NCBI GenBank assembly: GCA_016219545.1
Contig: JACRMH010000022.1
Coordinates: forward strand, 1 to 64,000
Origin: Chloroflexota bacterium
Lineage (GTDB): Bacteria; Chloroflexota; Anaerolineae; Anaerolineales; Villigracilaceae
Length of the DNA stretch: 64,000 nt
Direction: 5' to 3'
The notes below the pieces were generated by a model. That model saw only the letters and a list, made by a program, of their open reading frames with translations, did no database searches and was not told the origin of the DNA. The position numbers and the translations under genes were made by a program. Every line of letters starts with the position of its first letter. Positions within the stretch are counted from its first letter, which is position 1. Positions 9,588-17,585 of the stretch are shown here, piece by piece.

Positions 9588-9772
9588 TCACTTTATTATA
9601 CATTTTTGAAAGCCAATCGGGATGCGACGAAAGTCCCTGGTTTCATCAGACTAAAGTCGTAAACATCGCGCTCAAAGGCTTGCGATCTTTGCGTCCTTTG
9701 CCCGTTTTGCCGAAATGCCGGGACATGTATGATAGGGACAAGATAAACAAATCAAAAAAAGGAGAAAAAAAC

Positions 9773-10654
9773 ATGAACACACTTTTAAAATCATCCGGTT
9801 TACGCAGCATCATGATCGTCTTGATCGCCCTATTCTTCTTCGGCGGGATCGGTATCACTGGAGTTGCAGCACAATCCGCAATCCCCGGAGATGCATTGTA
9901 CCCAGTAAAGACATCGATCGAAGAAACCCGTCTCAATCTGGCAAATGATGCCAGCGACCGGGCCAAAATGCATTTAAGATTTGCCGAGGAGCGGTTGGAA
10001 GAAATCGGCCTACTGATCAAAGAAAGCCGGAATCGCGAGATAAAAAATGCAGTGCTCTCTTTTGAGTCCAGCATGAACAGCGCGCTGATCGAGTTGGAAA
10101 CAGTAGCGAAAGGCAACCCAGCCCGAGCCAGCGAACTCTCAAAGGAAATTACATCTGCATTGACCAGCTATGCCCAGACCCTAAGTGCGCTGGCCGCCAG
10201 CGCTCCTGACAGCATGAAAGTTGATGTGATCCGTGCAATCGACAGCACTCAAATTGCCGGCAGCCTTGATATATCCTCAGCGGATGACAATGGCAACGAC
10301 AATTTGAATGCCAATGACAACGACGATGATAACGGTAACGATAATGGCAGCATGAATGGTAACGACAATGACGATGATTATGATTATGACGACGATGATG
10401 ACAATGGCAACGACAATTTGAATGGCAACGATAACGACGACGATCAAGGCAACGATAACACCAATATAAATGTCAATGACAACTCGAATGACAATTCCGA
10501 TGATAACGGAGGAAGTCACGGTGGTGGCAATGACAACGATGGCAATGGTAATGGCAACGATAATGGCAATGACAACGGCAACGACGATAACGGTAATGGC
10601 AATGACAACGGTAACGACAACGGTGGCGGCAACAGCGGCAAGGGCGGCGGATAA
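9773..10654 (+). CDS. Exported DUF5667-like protein with long Asn/Asp/Gly-rich tail
   Basis: The ATG at 9773 is preceded by AAAGGAGAAAAAAAC and begins a signal or anchor helix (about residues 12-34). Residues 35-165 are helical, with the start QSAIPGDALYPVKTSIEETR typical of DUF5667 proteins exported by Actinobacteria and Chloroflexi. From about residue 172 to the end (293) the protein is almost only N, D and G, in repeats of GND/DNGN, which would be disordered, strongly acidic and possibly cation-binding. The tail DNA is a degenerate 6/12-bp repeat. Function is unknown; a surface or spore-coat-like matrix role is only a guess. Confidence 0.8.
   Translation: MNTLLKSSGLRSIMIVLIALFFFGGIGITGVAAQSAIPGDALYPVKTSIEETRLNLANDASDRAKMHLRFAEERLEEIGLLIKESRNREIKNAVLSFESSMNSALIELETVAKGNPARASELSKEITSALTSYAQTLSALAASAPDSMKVDVIRAIDSTQIAGSLDISSADDNGNDNLNANDNDDDNGNDNGSMNGNDNDDDYDYDDDDDNGNDNLNGNDNDDDQGNDNTNINVNDNSNDNSDDNGGSHGGGNDNDGNGNGNDNGNDNGNDDNGNGNDNGNDNGGGNSGKGGG
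10285..10650 (+). repeat. Degenerate short tandem repeats encoding (G/D)ND-rich tail
   Basis: About 365 bp built from variants of GGYAAYGAYAAY and GAYGAYGAY hexamers, all in frame with the DUF5667-like protein. Codon variation among units shows this is an aged, selected protein repeat rather than a fresh microsatellite. Long open frames on the opposite strand here are artefacts of the repeat. Confidence 0.85.
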
Positions 10655-10823
10655 AGAACAGGTAAACCACCCCTCGAACAAGTATTATGCATCCCCTCTC
10701 CGTTCGATGGAGAGGGGAAAATCTAAAAAGGCGCGCACTTGCGCTTGAATGGTACCGATCAGCAGTATTTGTCCCTAACAATAATTTTCACGGTCTGACC
10801 AGTGAGAAGATTGGAGATCAACA

Positions 10824-12386
10824 ATGGAAAACAAGAAGACCCAAAGCCAAATTGTATCTGTGAACAGGCCGTGGATTATCCTGCCAAAATTCCAGAGCGG
10901 CATCCTCTCCAGCAAGACAGCTTTAAAAGACCTTCAGACCGGACTTCTGCTGTGGATCGTGTTCCTCCTATTTCTGGGGCTCGTTCAGTTTTCCAGTCCG
11001 GATCTACCCGATAATGATGGCTATTATCACATCAAATTGGCCTACCTAATGCGCACCGAAGGAATCAAACCAGAGTTTCCCTGGCTGCCTCTATCCATCC
11101 TCAATCCGCGGGATTATTCAGATCACCATTTCCTCTTTCATATCGCGCTGATCCCATTTACTTTTGGCGACCTGCGTATCGGAGCCAAGATGGCGGCAAT
11201 TCTCTTTGCCAGCCTGGCTTTCCTGAGCACCTGGTACCTGCTAAAGAACCAGCGGATTAGCTACGCTCCACTGTGGGCGTTGGGGCTTGTAGCAGTATCA
11301 GAAGCCTTCATTTATCGAATGAGCATTACCCGGGCCCAATCACTCTCGCTGGCCGTATTGATGCTGGGACTGGATTGGCTGCTGCGTAAAAAATACAAAC
11401 GGCTGGCGGTTCTCGGGTTTGTCTATGTCTGGATGTACGATGCTTTCCCGCTGCTTGGAGTGTTCGCCATGATTGTCTTCGCAGCGCGATGGGTAATCGA
11501 GCGCAAACCGGACCTGAGGCTGCTGCTCTATCCCGGGATCGGTATCGTCATAGGGCTTTTCATTAACCCTTACTTTCCGCACAACATCATTTTCGCTGTA
11601 CAGCACATCTTGCCCAAACTGATGGAGACAACCACAGTGCGAGTGGGCAATGAGTGGTACCCATACGACACCGCCACACTCCTGACGAACTCACCGCTGG
11701 CGCTGGCGGCATTCGTCAGCGCCGGGCTGGCGTTGGGACTCAGTGGCAAGCGGGCTGATCCGCCTACGATTATCAGCTTTCTTATCGCCAGTTTTTTGGG
11801 GCTGATGTTATTACAGTCGCGGCGCTATATTGAATACTTTGCACCCTTCGCGCTGGTCTTCGCGGCATTTGCCTGGTCGCCTGTGATGGCTAGCCAGTCA
11901 GCAAGTGACCGCAACCGTTTGCAAAAATGGTTACCGGTCTTGATACTCTCTCTGGTGTTCATCTCGGGCGGCTGGGTCACATTCCGTGACGCCCAGGAAA
12001 GCCTGCGCAAAGCGAAACCCTATCAGACCTTTGCCGGTGCCTCCGCCTGGCTGGCAACTAACACCCCGGCCGGAACCCGAGTATTTCAAACGGATTGGGA
12101 TGATTTTCCACGATTGTTTTTCTACAATTCAAAAAACACCTACCTGATCGGGCTGGATGCGACCTATATGCAGTTGTATGACGATGAACTATACAAACTC
12201 TGGGTGAAAATCACACAAGGCGATGTAGAACAGCCCGGCGCAATTATCGCAAGCCAGTTCGGAGCACACTATATTTTGACCGACCTGAGTCATGAGGATT
12301 TCCTGGATCAGGCAGCGAAAGATCCCAGGCTGGTCGAGACCTATCGGGATGAAGACGCGGTGGTGTTTTTAGTAGTAGAAAAGTAG
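10824..12386 (+). CDS. Polytopic membrane protein, STT3/GT-C-like putative glycosyltransferase
   Basis: This 520-aa protein has about 10-11 hydrophobic helices between residues 45 and 390, and a soluble C-terminal domain of about 120 residues. The first extracytoplasmic loop contains PDNDGYYHIKLAYLMRTEG, resembling the acidic motif of GT-C enzymes such as oligosaccharyltransferase STT3 and related dolichyl/polyprenyl sugar transferases. The C-terminal part (TNTPAGTRVFQTDWDDFPRL, then GAHYILTDLS) is like the soluble end of bacterial homologues. It would use a polyprenyl-linked sugar donor outside the membrane; acceptor unknown. It follows the N/D-rich protein gene by 169 bp on the same strand. 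Confidence 0.65.
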   Translation: MENKKTQSQIVSVNRPWIILPKFQSGILSSKTALKDLQTGLLLWIVFLLFLGLVQFSSPDLPDNDGYYHIKLAYLMRTEGIKPEFPWLPLSILNPRDYSDHHFLFHIALIPFTFGDLRIGAKMAAILFASLAFLSTWYLLKNQRISYAPLWALGLVAVSEAFIYRMSITRAQSLSLAVLMLGLDWLLRKKYKRLAVLGFVYVWMYDAFPLLGVFAMIVFAARWVIERKPDLRLLLYPGIGIVIGLFINPYFPHNIIFAVQHILPKLMETTTVRVGNEWYPYDTATLLTNSPLALAAFVSAGLALGLSGKRADPPTIISFLIASFLGLMLLQSRRYIEYFAPFALVFAAFAWSPVMASQSASDRNRLQKWLPVLILSLVFISGGWVTFRDAQESLRKAKPYQTFAGASAWLATNTPAGTRVFQTDWDDFPRLFFYNSKNTYLIGLDATYMQLYDDELYKLWVKITQGDVEQPGAIIASQFGAHYILTDLSHEDFLDQAAKDPRLVETYRDEDAVVFLVVEK

Positions 12387-12505
12387 AGGAAGCCGGAAAA
12401 TTTGGTGATTATAAAATAACAAGGCCTTGAGATAAGACGAATAGAAATGCGCTTTTATAATCCATCAACTCTATGGTCATCCCTACGATGGAATAAACTT
12501 GAGTG

Positions 12506-12548
12506 TATTGCATACTCCCAGCCTAAAGTAGGCTGGGAGTATGCAATA
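12506..12548. terminator. Perfect 20-bp stem-loop, probable bidirectional terminator
   Basis: Arms 12506-12525 (beginning TATTGCATACTCCC) and 12529-12548 are exact reverse complements around a 3-base loop. TTTTATGG follows on the plus strand. It sits between the 3' ends of the GT-C-like gene (plus) and the DUF2202 locus (minus), the place expected for a shared terminator, although the stem is longer than usual. Confidence 0.65.
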
Positions 12549-12550
12549 TT

Positions 12551-12721
12551 TTATGGCCTTCCACTTCCTCCCTGTCCGCCTGTCCCATGTGTGGAGCCGC
12601 TGCCACCCCCGTTACCATTATCATTGTTATTCTAATTGTTTCCATTATCCTGAGGCATGGGCGTGCCAGCAGGTGGATTATTATTTCCATTCTGTTGACC
12701 AGTACCATCCAACGCAGGAGT
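12551..12721 (-). pseudogene. Remnant of a Gly/Asn-rich C-terminal tail
   Basis: On the minus strand one frame encodes LDGTGQQNGNNNPPAGTPMP, then QDNGNN, a TAG stop (12632-12634), and in the same frame NNNDNGNGGGSGSTHGTG and QGGSGRP to a TAA at 12551. Composition and the final GRP/NRP ending mirror the tail of the DUF2202 protein immediately upstream, which ends GGGNGNGGGNRP. I infer a leftover tail of a second, mostly deleted copy carrying one nonsense codon. A small unrelated ORF is less likely. Confidence 0.45.
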
Positions 12722-12759
12722 GCAAAACAGGAGCGTGGAATCCCGCGCTCCTGTTTTGC
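12722..12759 (-). terminator. 14-bp stem-loop downstream of the DUF2202 gene
   Basis: Arms GCAAAACAGGAGCG (12722-12735) and CGCTCCTGTTTTGC (12746-12759) pair exactly, 15 bp beyond the stop of the minus-strand DUF2202 gene. Because the arm ends contain A4/T4 runs it can work as an intrinsic-type terminator. Confidence 0.65.
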
Positions 12760-12773
12760 GCCTCGTTCTTGAC

Positions 12774-13910
12774 CTATGGCCTGTTTCCACCTCCGTTACC
12801 ATTTCCTCCGCCTTGTCCATTTCCATTGCCGCCTGACCAAAGTGGTTGACCTGTTTCACTGCGGAAGGTGTAGATTGCACCAGTCGAGTCGACTGTGACG
12901 GTGATGGCGCTGTACAGTTCCTGATCACCGGGGAAACCGTAGATGGTTAAGCCTTCACCAATTGCGGGGGCAAATCCGATGGATTGGATGTAGCGTGAGT
13001 TGCCGAGGTCTACATAGAGGATCGTGCCATCATCGAGTGTGACGCTCATTCCAGTGAGGTCAACGCTGTTGACTACACCATGAATTGTGGTTGCGCCACT
13101 GATGTCTGCCTGCGGAATTCCTGTGCCAGTTCCTTGACCACCATTCCCTTGTCCATAGGAGCCTTGAGCGCTGGTGCCTTGGTTGCCACTGCCATTTGAA
13201 TTTCCATTTCCGCTCGTGTTGATGATGACCTGATATTGGTCAACGGGCAGGTATTGAGGCTGATAGATTTCGCCAGTCTGTTGTGTTAGCGTGCTGGTGA
13301 AAGCCTGCAAGTGGCTGAATGAACCGTTCATCAGGTTGTTATAGACCAGTTGAATGTCGGCATTGTCTGTCTGTGCAAATCGGGTTTGCAGGTCAAGGAT
13401 GTCGATCTCTTCGATGGCTGCGCCAACTTTGAGCGCATCCGCAAGTGACAGGTCCCCTTGAACGATGAGTTGATCGTAAAGTGCTTGCAGATTGGAGTCT
13501 GTAAATTGTCCGGGAGCAAGCGCGGGGTCGGCTAGTGCGTAACGGTCGAGCAGAAGTTTGATCTCGTCCATGTGCATCTGTTCGCTGGACGCAATGTTTG
13601 TGAAGGTCTGAATTCCCCAGGTTGTGTAGAGTGTGTTGTATACATCGCGGGCGAGTTTTTCTTCTTCGCGCATGAAGAGCAGGCTGGCGGATTCTTCAGC
13701 GCTTATATCAGTGGCTGGGATGTCGAGAACTGTTGTGCCAGTGCCCGTTCCCGAGTTATTTCCGTTTCCATAATCCACAGTAGTTGTATCTGGTGCTGCG
13801 GCGGGAGTTGTTCCCGCTGAGGCAAATGCGCTGTATGCGCTTGCGCCAATGGCGATCACGATGACCGCTGAAAGGACGCCGATCAAAACATTTTTTAGAT
13901 TGTTGAACAT
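12774..13910 (-). CDS. Exported DUF2202 ferritin-like domain protein with Gly/Asn-rich regions
   Basis: ATG at 13910 follows AAGGAGTAAAA; upstream codons of the open frame are not family-like. A signal/anchor helix (MFNNLKNVLIGVLSAVIVIA) is followed by a low-complexity spacer. The DUF2202 domain at about 65-210 contains SLLFMREEEKLARDVYNTLY and ASSEQMHMDEIKLLLDRY, the Glu/His pattern of a ferritin-like four-helix bundle that could hold a di-metal site. A second region (about 250-345), VHGVVNSVDLTG-like and TLDDGTILYVDLGNSRYIQS, is a small beta domain, and the protein ends in GNGNGQGGGNGNGGG repeats. The role is unknown; related proteins are suspected to handle metal or oxidative stress outside the cell. 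Confidence 0.85.
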   Translation of the reverse strand: MFNNLKNVLIGVLSAVIVIAIGASAYSAFASAGTTPAAAPDTTTVDYGNGNNSGTGTGTTVLDIPATDISAEESASLLFMREEEKLARDVYNTLYTTWGIQTFTNIASSEQMHMDEIKLLLDRYALADPALAPGQFTDSNLQALYDQLIVQGDLSLADALKVGAAIEEIDILDLQTRFAQTDNADIQLVYNNLMNGSFSHLQAFTSTLTQQTGEIYQPQYLPVDQYQVIINTSGNGNSNGSGNQGTSAQGSYGQGNGGQGTGTGIPQADISGATTIHGVVNSVDLTGMSVTLDDGTILYVDLGNSRYIQSIGFAPAIGEGLTIYGFPGDQELYSAITVTVDSTGAIYTFRSETGQPLWSGGNGNGQGGGNGNGGGNRP

Positions 13911-14040
13911 TTTTACTCCTTGTGAGTGTTTGTTATGTTTGAAATTTATTCGTTGTAATTTCAACGATGACAGCATGATAGTTTTTCCATGTAAAGAGAA
14001 TGTAAATATTGCTTCAAGAGTCTGCGAAGATTGACGGGGA

Positions 14041-14096
14041 TGTACCGCGACATTTATTTCGCATGATTGGCAAAGCGACATAAATGTCGCGGTACA
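14041..14096. repeat. 22-bp inverted repeat between divergent genes
   Basis: The arms 14041-14062 and 14075-14096 match at 21 of 22 positions; the outer 17 bp (starting TGTACCGCGACATTTAT) are exact. A T-run follows at 14098. It sits between the start of the DUF2202 gene (13910, minus) and the cytochrome b gene (14195, plus). It may be a palindromic repeat element or an operator/attenuator for either gene; length favours a repeat element. Confidence 0.65.
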
Positions 14097-14194
14097 GTTT
14101 TTTTTTCTTCTTTACTAAATCTTCACACCATCTTTTTCTCCCCGCCAAGTTGTGCTGATAAAAATCAATCATTCTTTATTTTTAAGGAGCAACC

Positions 14195-15595
14195 ATGACT
14201 GAACAAACTCCACAACCCGACCCTGAACCTTCCGTGCTTGACCGAATGCGCGAGCGCCTCGTCCCTGATGGGATGCCCAGTGATGACCGCGGCCGTATGC
14301 GCATGGTGATGGACAGTTTGATCCTCCACATCCATCCCGCTAAAGTGGAAGTCTCTACTTTAAAGTGGACCTACACCTGGGGGCTCGGTGGTCTCGCTGG
14401 TTTATTGATGATGATCCTGGGGGTGACGGGAATTATCTTGATCAACAATTACACCCCTTCTGCGCCGCAGGCCTACCTTGATATTCTCGAACTCAACTCG
14501 AACGTCTGGTTCGGCGAGCTGATCCGCAATCTGCATCACTGGAGCGCGAACCTGCTGATTGTGGTGTCGGTGCTTCATCTTATCCGCGTGTTTGTCACGG
14601 GCGCATATCGTCCGCCGCGTGAATTGAACTGGCTGATCGGTGTGGCGATGCTGCTGCTCGTGATCGGTGCGAACTTCACGGGCTATCTCTTGCCGTGGGA
14701 TCAACTAGCCTACTGGGCGATCACCGTCGGAACGAGCATCATCAGTTACATTCCATTGATCGGTAACTGGCTCAGCCGACTTATCCTCGGCGGGCCTGAA
14801 GTGGGCGCGAACACCTTGCTCAATTTCTATTCGATGCACATTTCGTTCATCCCGCTCTTGATCTTCGGATTGATGTCCTATCACTTCTGGCGTGTCCGAA
14901 AAGATGGAGGGCTGACTCTCCCAAAGAAAGCAGAATCAACTCTTGATGTTAAGCCCGAGCGCGTAACAACGATCCCGCATCTTGTCCGCCGTGAGTTTGT
15001 CTTCGCCATCGTGTGGATCGCGATCATTCTGGTCTTTGCCATGCTTGTTCCCGCTCCGTTGGAAGGAATCGCCAACCCGGACATGTCTCCAAATCCCGCG
15101 AAAGCACCTTGGTATTTCATGGGCTTACAGGAACTTCTGCTTCATTTCCATCCGTTGTTTGGCGCGATCATTTTGCCCGGGTTTGCCATCCTCGCCATCT
15201 TCCTGCTTCCGTTCTTTGATATCAACCTCGCAAGTGTCGGTGTTTATTTCCGCTCGCAGCGCGGACGTTCTCTCACATTACTCGGGATCGGTCTTGCATT
15301 GATCGCTACTCCCATTTGGATTCTGCTCGATGAATATGTACTGAACTGGAATGCATGGCTGCCGACATGGGATATGTTGATCTCGAATGGATTGATTCCG
15401 CTGGCAGTGATCCTACTTCCGCTGATCTTCCTCGACGAATGGATGCACAAAACTTTTCAAGCAGATACGGAGGAGCGTGTACTCTTCATCGCAGCCTTTC
15501 TCTTCATTGCCTTTATTGTTCTCACCGTCATCGGCATCTTCTTCCGCGGCCCGGGCATGAGCCTGAACTGGCCGTGGGCGATGCCTGTTCATTAG
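14195..15595 (+). CDS. Cytochrome b of a bc-type quinol oxidising complex (b6 and subunit IV fused)
   Basis: The 466-aa integral membrane protein has four heme-ligand His in two helices: His114 (or 115) with His128, and His215 with His230. The 14-residue gap of the second pair is the cytochrome b6 spacing, while the fused C-terminal half corresponds to subunit IV and carries NPAKAPWYFMGLQELL in place of the PEWY quinol-site motif. An N-terminal soluble extension of about 50 residues precedes the first helix. It oxidises quinol at the outer face with the Rieske protein encoded next. RBS AAGGAG lies just upstream. First gene of a three-gene operon. Confidence 0.93.
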   Translation: MTEQTPQPDPEPSVLDRMRERLVPDGMPSDDRGRMRMVMDSLILHIHPAKVEVSTLKWTYTWGLGGLAGLLMMILGVTGIILINNYTPSAPQAYLDILELNSNVWFGELIRNLHHWSANLLIVVSVLHLIRVFVTGAYRPPRELNWLIGVAMLLLVIGANFTGYLLPWDQLAYWAITVGTSIISYIPLIGNWLSRLILGGPEVGANTLLNFYSMHISFIPLLIFGLMSYHFWRVRKDGGLTLPKKAESTLDVKPERVTTIPHLVRREFVFAIVWIAIILVFAMLVPAPLEGIANPDMSPNPAKAPWYFMGLQELLLHFHPLFGAIILPGFAILAIFLLPFFDINLASVGVYFRSQRGRSLTLLGIGLALIATPIWILLDEYVLNWNAWLPTWDMLISNGLIPLAVILLPLIFLDEWMHKTFQADTEERVLFIAAFLFIAFIVLTVIGIFFRGPGMSLNWPWAMPVH

Positions 15596-15663
15596 TCTGA
15601 TAGTCAAATAGTCTCATAGCGAGTCGCCAATTACCATTTACCAATTACCCGTATGGAGCACCA

Positions 15664-16146
15664 ATGTCTGAAACTACTTTTCCAGAAAAAAATCTATCCC
15701 GCCGTGACGTTCTAAAAATTGCCTGGGCATTTTTAGGCGGCGTGGCCTTGCTCGAAACGGCGGGCGTGTTCATTTCCTATCTTCAACCGCGTTTAGCGGA
15801 AGGTGAATTCGGTTCCATCATCACTGCCGGCCTTGTGGATGAATTCCCACCCAACTCGGTCACACATATCACCAATGGACGCCTCTACATCGTCCGCCTC
15901 GGTGATGGCGGATTTGTCTCCATCTATCATCGTTGCACCCATCTCGGATGCACCGTGCCGTGGGATCAGACCGCACAGAAATTCATCTGCCCCTGCCATA
16001 ACTCGCAGTTCGACCAGCAAGGACTCGTGGAGAATCCTCCCGCCCCGCGTCCGCTGGACATGTTCCCGGTCATCATTGAAAACGGCGAAGTCAAAGTGGA
16101 TACCGGCACGATCCTCCAACGCAATCATACGAAACTGCACAGGTGA
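15664..16146 (+). CDS. Rieske [2Fe-2S] protein
   Basis: An N-terminal twin-arginine-like segment (SRRDVLKIAWAFLGG) leads into the membrane anchor, followed by the Rieske fold. Cluster ligands are Cys91/His93 in CTHLGC and Cys109/His112 in CPCH; Cys96 and Cys111 are placed for the stabilising disulfide. At 160 aa it is the usual length for bc/b6f Rieske subunits. It takes electrons from quinol bound to the cytochrome b of the preceding gene and passes them to cytochrome c. The 68-bp spacer upstream holds AGTC/AATTACC-type low-complexity repeats. Confidence 0.95.
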   Translation: MSETTFPEKNLSRRDVLKIAWAFLGGVALLETAGVFISYLQPRLAEGEFGSIITAGLVDEFPPNSVTHITNGRLYIVRLGDGGFVSIYHRCTHLGCTVPWDQTAQKFICPCHNSQFDQQGLVENPPAPRPLDMFPVIIENGEVKVDTGTILQRNHTKLHR

Positions 16147-16153
16147 TATACCC

Positions 16154-17446
16154 ATGAACAATACTCGAACCTATTTGATCGAAGCCCTTATCGGCTTGGG
16201 CGCAACACTTATTATTGTCACAACTCTTGGACTCTACATGCTCAATGAATCCAACCGAATTAACGAAGCACAGATTCAAGTTCTCAGCGCCCAGCTCGAC
16301 GAATCCATTACCCTCTACGCGGAAAACTGCTCGGTCTGTCACGGACTGAAAGGTGAAGGCATTGGCGCCACGCCCGCGCTCAACAACCCCGCCCTGGTCA
16401 CGATGGCCTTCGACGATCTTTACAAAACCATCTCGCGCGGCCGCTTCGATACTGCCATGCCCGCCTGGAGCAAAGAAGACGGCGGCCCACTCAGCGATTA
16501 TCAGATCGAGGAAATGATCGCACTGATTCAATATGGGGATTGGAATGTGACCGGCGAACGTGTGGTCAATTTGGGATTTGCCCCCCTCGTCCCGTTCACC
16601 ACCGACCCGGATCCTGTTCTGCTCGCCGAAGTAGCGAATCTACCCGATGGATTGACCCTGCAAACCGCCATCCAAATCTTCGCGTCAAGTTGTGTAGCCT
16701 GTCACGGCGCAGACGGACTCGGTTCGGGCATTGCCCCAGCTTTGAACGATCCTCTTGTCCGTGCAAAGACCACCGACGAACTCACGCGCACAATCACTTT
16801 TGGCAATGCCGGCACGCTCATGGCAGGCTGGAACAATACACTCACTACCGATGAGATCAACGCGATGGTCACGTTGGTTCAGCGTTGGGACGAAGTGCCC
16901 GCAGGCATCATCCCCGCGCCTGATATTCCGATCCCTACAACTGCTGAGAGTATAGCGCTGGGCAGTAATCTCTACACGGCCAACTGTTCGCGTTGTCATG
17001 GTCCCGAAGGACAGGGCACTCCGCGCGCACCATCGCTCAATGTCAAAGGGCTGTTGACCAGCACCAGCGATCAGGCCTTGCAGCAGATCATCACCTCCGG
17101 TGTACCGGGAACCGCAATGCCCACCTGGGGCGACCGGATGACCGATGCCGAGATTCAAGCCATCGTCGGATTCATCCGTCAGTGGGAGGCGACCGCACCT
17201 GAGGTGGCAACCCCTGTCCGCACAGGTGGAGGCGGTCCCCCTTGGCTACGATCAACCACAGCGACCCAATCAACTACGGGCTCAACGGGTCAGGGGGATG
17301 TGTCGCCCGCACTACAGCCAATCGCGCAACAAGCTCGTCCGTTGCAGACTCTTGATTGGCGCATCCTTGTCCTTGCAGGCGCAGGCTTATCTTTCGCATT
17401 TACCCTCATAGCAACAGGATTTTCATCTTTGCGAAAAAAAGAATAA
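16154..17446 (+). CDS. Membrane-anchored tri-heme cytochrome c of the bc complex
   Basis: The frame is open far upstream inside the Rieske gene, but the ATG at 16154, 7 bp after the Rieske stop, starts an N-terminal membrane anchor (LIEALIGLGATLIIVTTLGL). Three cytochrome c domains follow, each with a CxxCH heme site: CSVCH (59-63), CVACH and CSRCH, each with a distal Met (AMPAW, LMAGW, AMPTW). A second transmembrane helix ends the protein (about 395-420). It replaces cytochrome c1 or f and should accept electrons from the Rieske protein. Fusion of three mono-heme domains is unusual for bc complexes outside Chloroflexota and related phyla. Confidence 0.92.
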   Translation: MNNTRTYLIEALIGLGATLIIVTTLGLYMLNESNRINEAQIQVLSAQLDESITLYAENCSVCHGLKGEGIGATPALNNPALVTMAFDDLYKTISRGRFDTAMPAWSKEDGGPLSDYQIEEMIALIQYGDWNVTGERVVNLGFAPLVPFTTDPDPVLLAEVANLPDGLTLQTAIQIFASSCVACHGADGLGSGIAPALNDPLVRAKTTDELTRTITFGNAGTLMAGWNNTLTTDEINAMVTLVQRWDEVPAGIIPAPDIPIPTTAESIALGSNLYTANCSRCHGPEGQGTPRAPSLNVKGLLTSTSDQALQQIITSGVPGTAMPTWGDRMTDAEIQAIVGFIRQWEATAPEVATPVRTGGGGPPWLRSTTATQSTTGSTGQGDVSPALQPIAQQARPLQTLDWRILVLAGAGLSFAFTLIATGFSSLRKKE

Positions 17447-17513
17447 ACAGAGATTGTGGTATCCACAGACATAGAACATACACAGTCAGAACTTTCGCTT
17501 ACACAAAAAATAA

Positions 17514-17560
17514 TCCACTAATCTGCGCGAATTTTGAGAAGATGGGCGTAGATTAGCGGA
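17514..17560. terminator. Imperfect stem-loop between converging genes
   Basis: CCACTAATCTGCGC and GGCGTAGATTAGCGG pair with two mismatches over a loop of about 17 bases. It lies between the stop of the cytochrome c gene and the stop of the minus-strand transporter, so a shared terminator or small repeat element is plausible. Confidence 0.4.
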
Positions 17561-17585
17561 CAAAAGCGAAGGTCATGTATACAAA

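Larger units (their letters stand above)
12387..12773. other. Intergenic region with two hairpins and a gene-tail remnant
   Basis: This 387-bp gap between two converging genes contains a 20-bp hairpin (12506-12548), a Gly/Asn-rich coding remnant on the minus strand (12551-12721) and a second 14-bp hairpin (12722-12759). The stretch 12387-12505 shows nothing I can name. Confidence 0.6.

Noticed and set aside
10277..10781. Long minus-strand frames rich in Ile/Val or Cys/His opposite the N/D-rich tail
   Set aside because: They mirror the GND/DNGN hexamer repeats of the real plus-strand gene; no start signal or family similarity.
10824..12386. N-glycosylation of the adjacent N/D-rich protein by the STT3-like enzyme
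   Set aside because: The tail has practically no N-x-S/T sequons, so the substrate link has no support.
15803..16153. Extended start of the cytochrome c gene inside the Rieske gene
   Set aside because: The upstream codons are out of frame with Rieske and unlike a cytochrome; the ATG at 16154 begins the membrane anchor.
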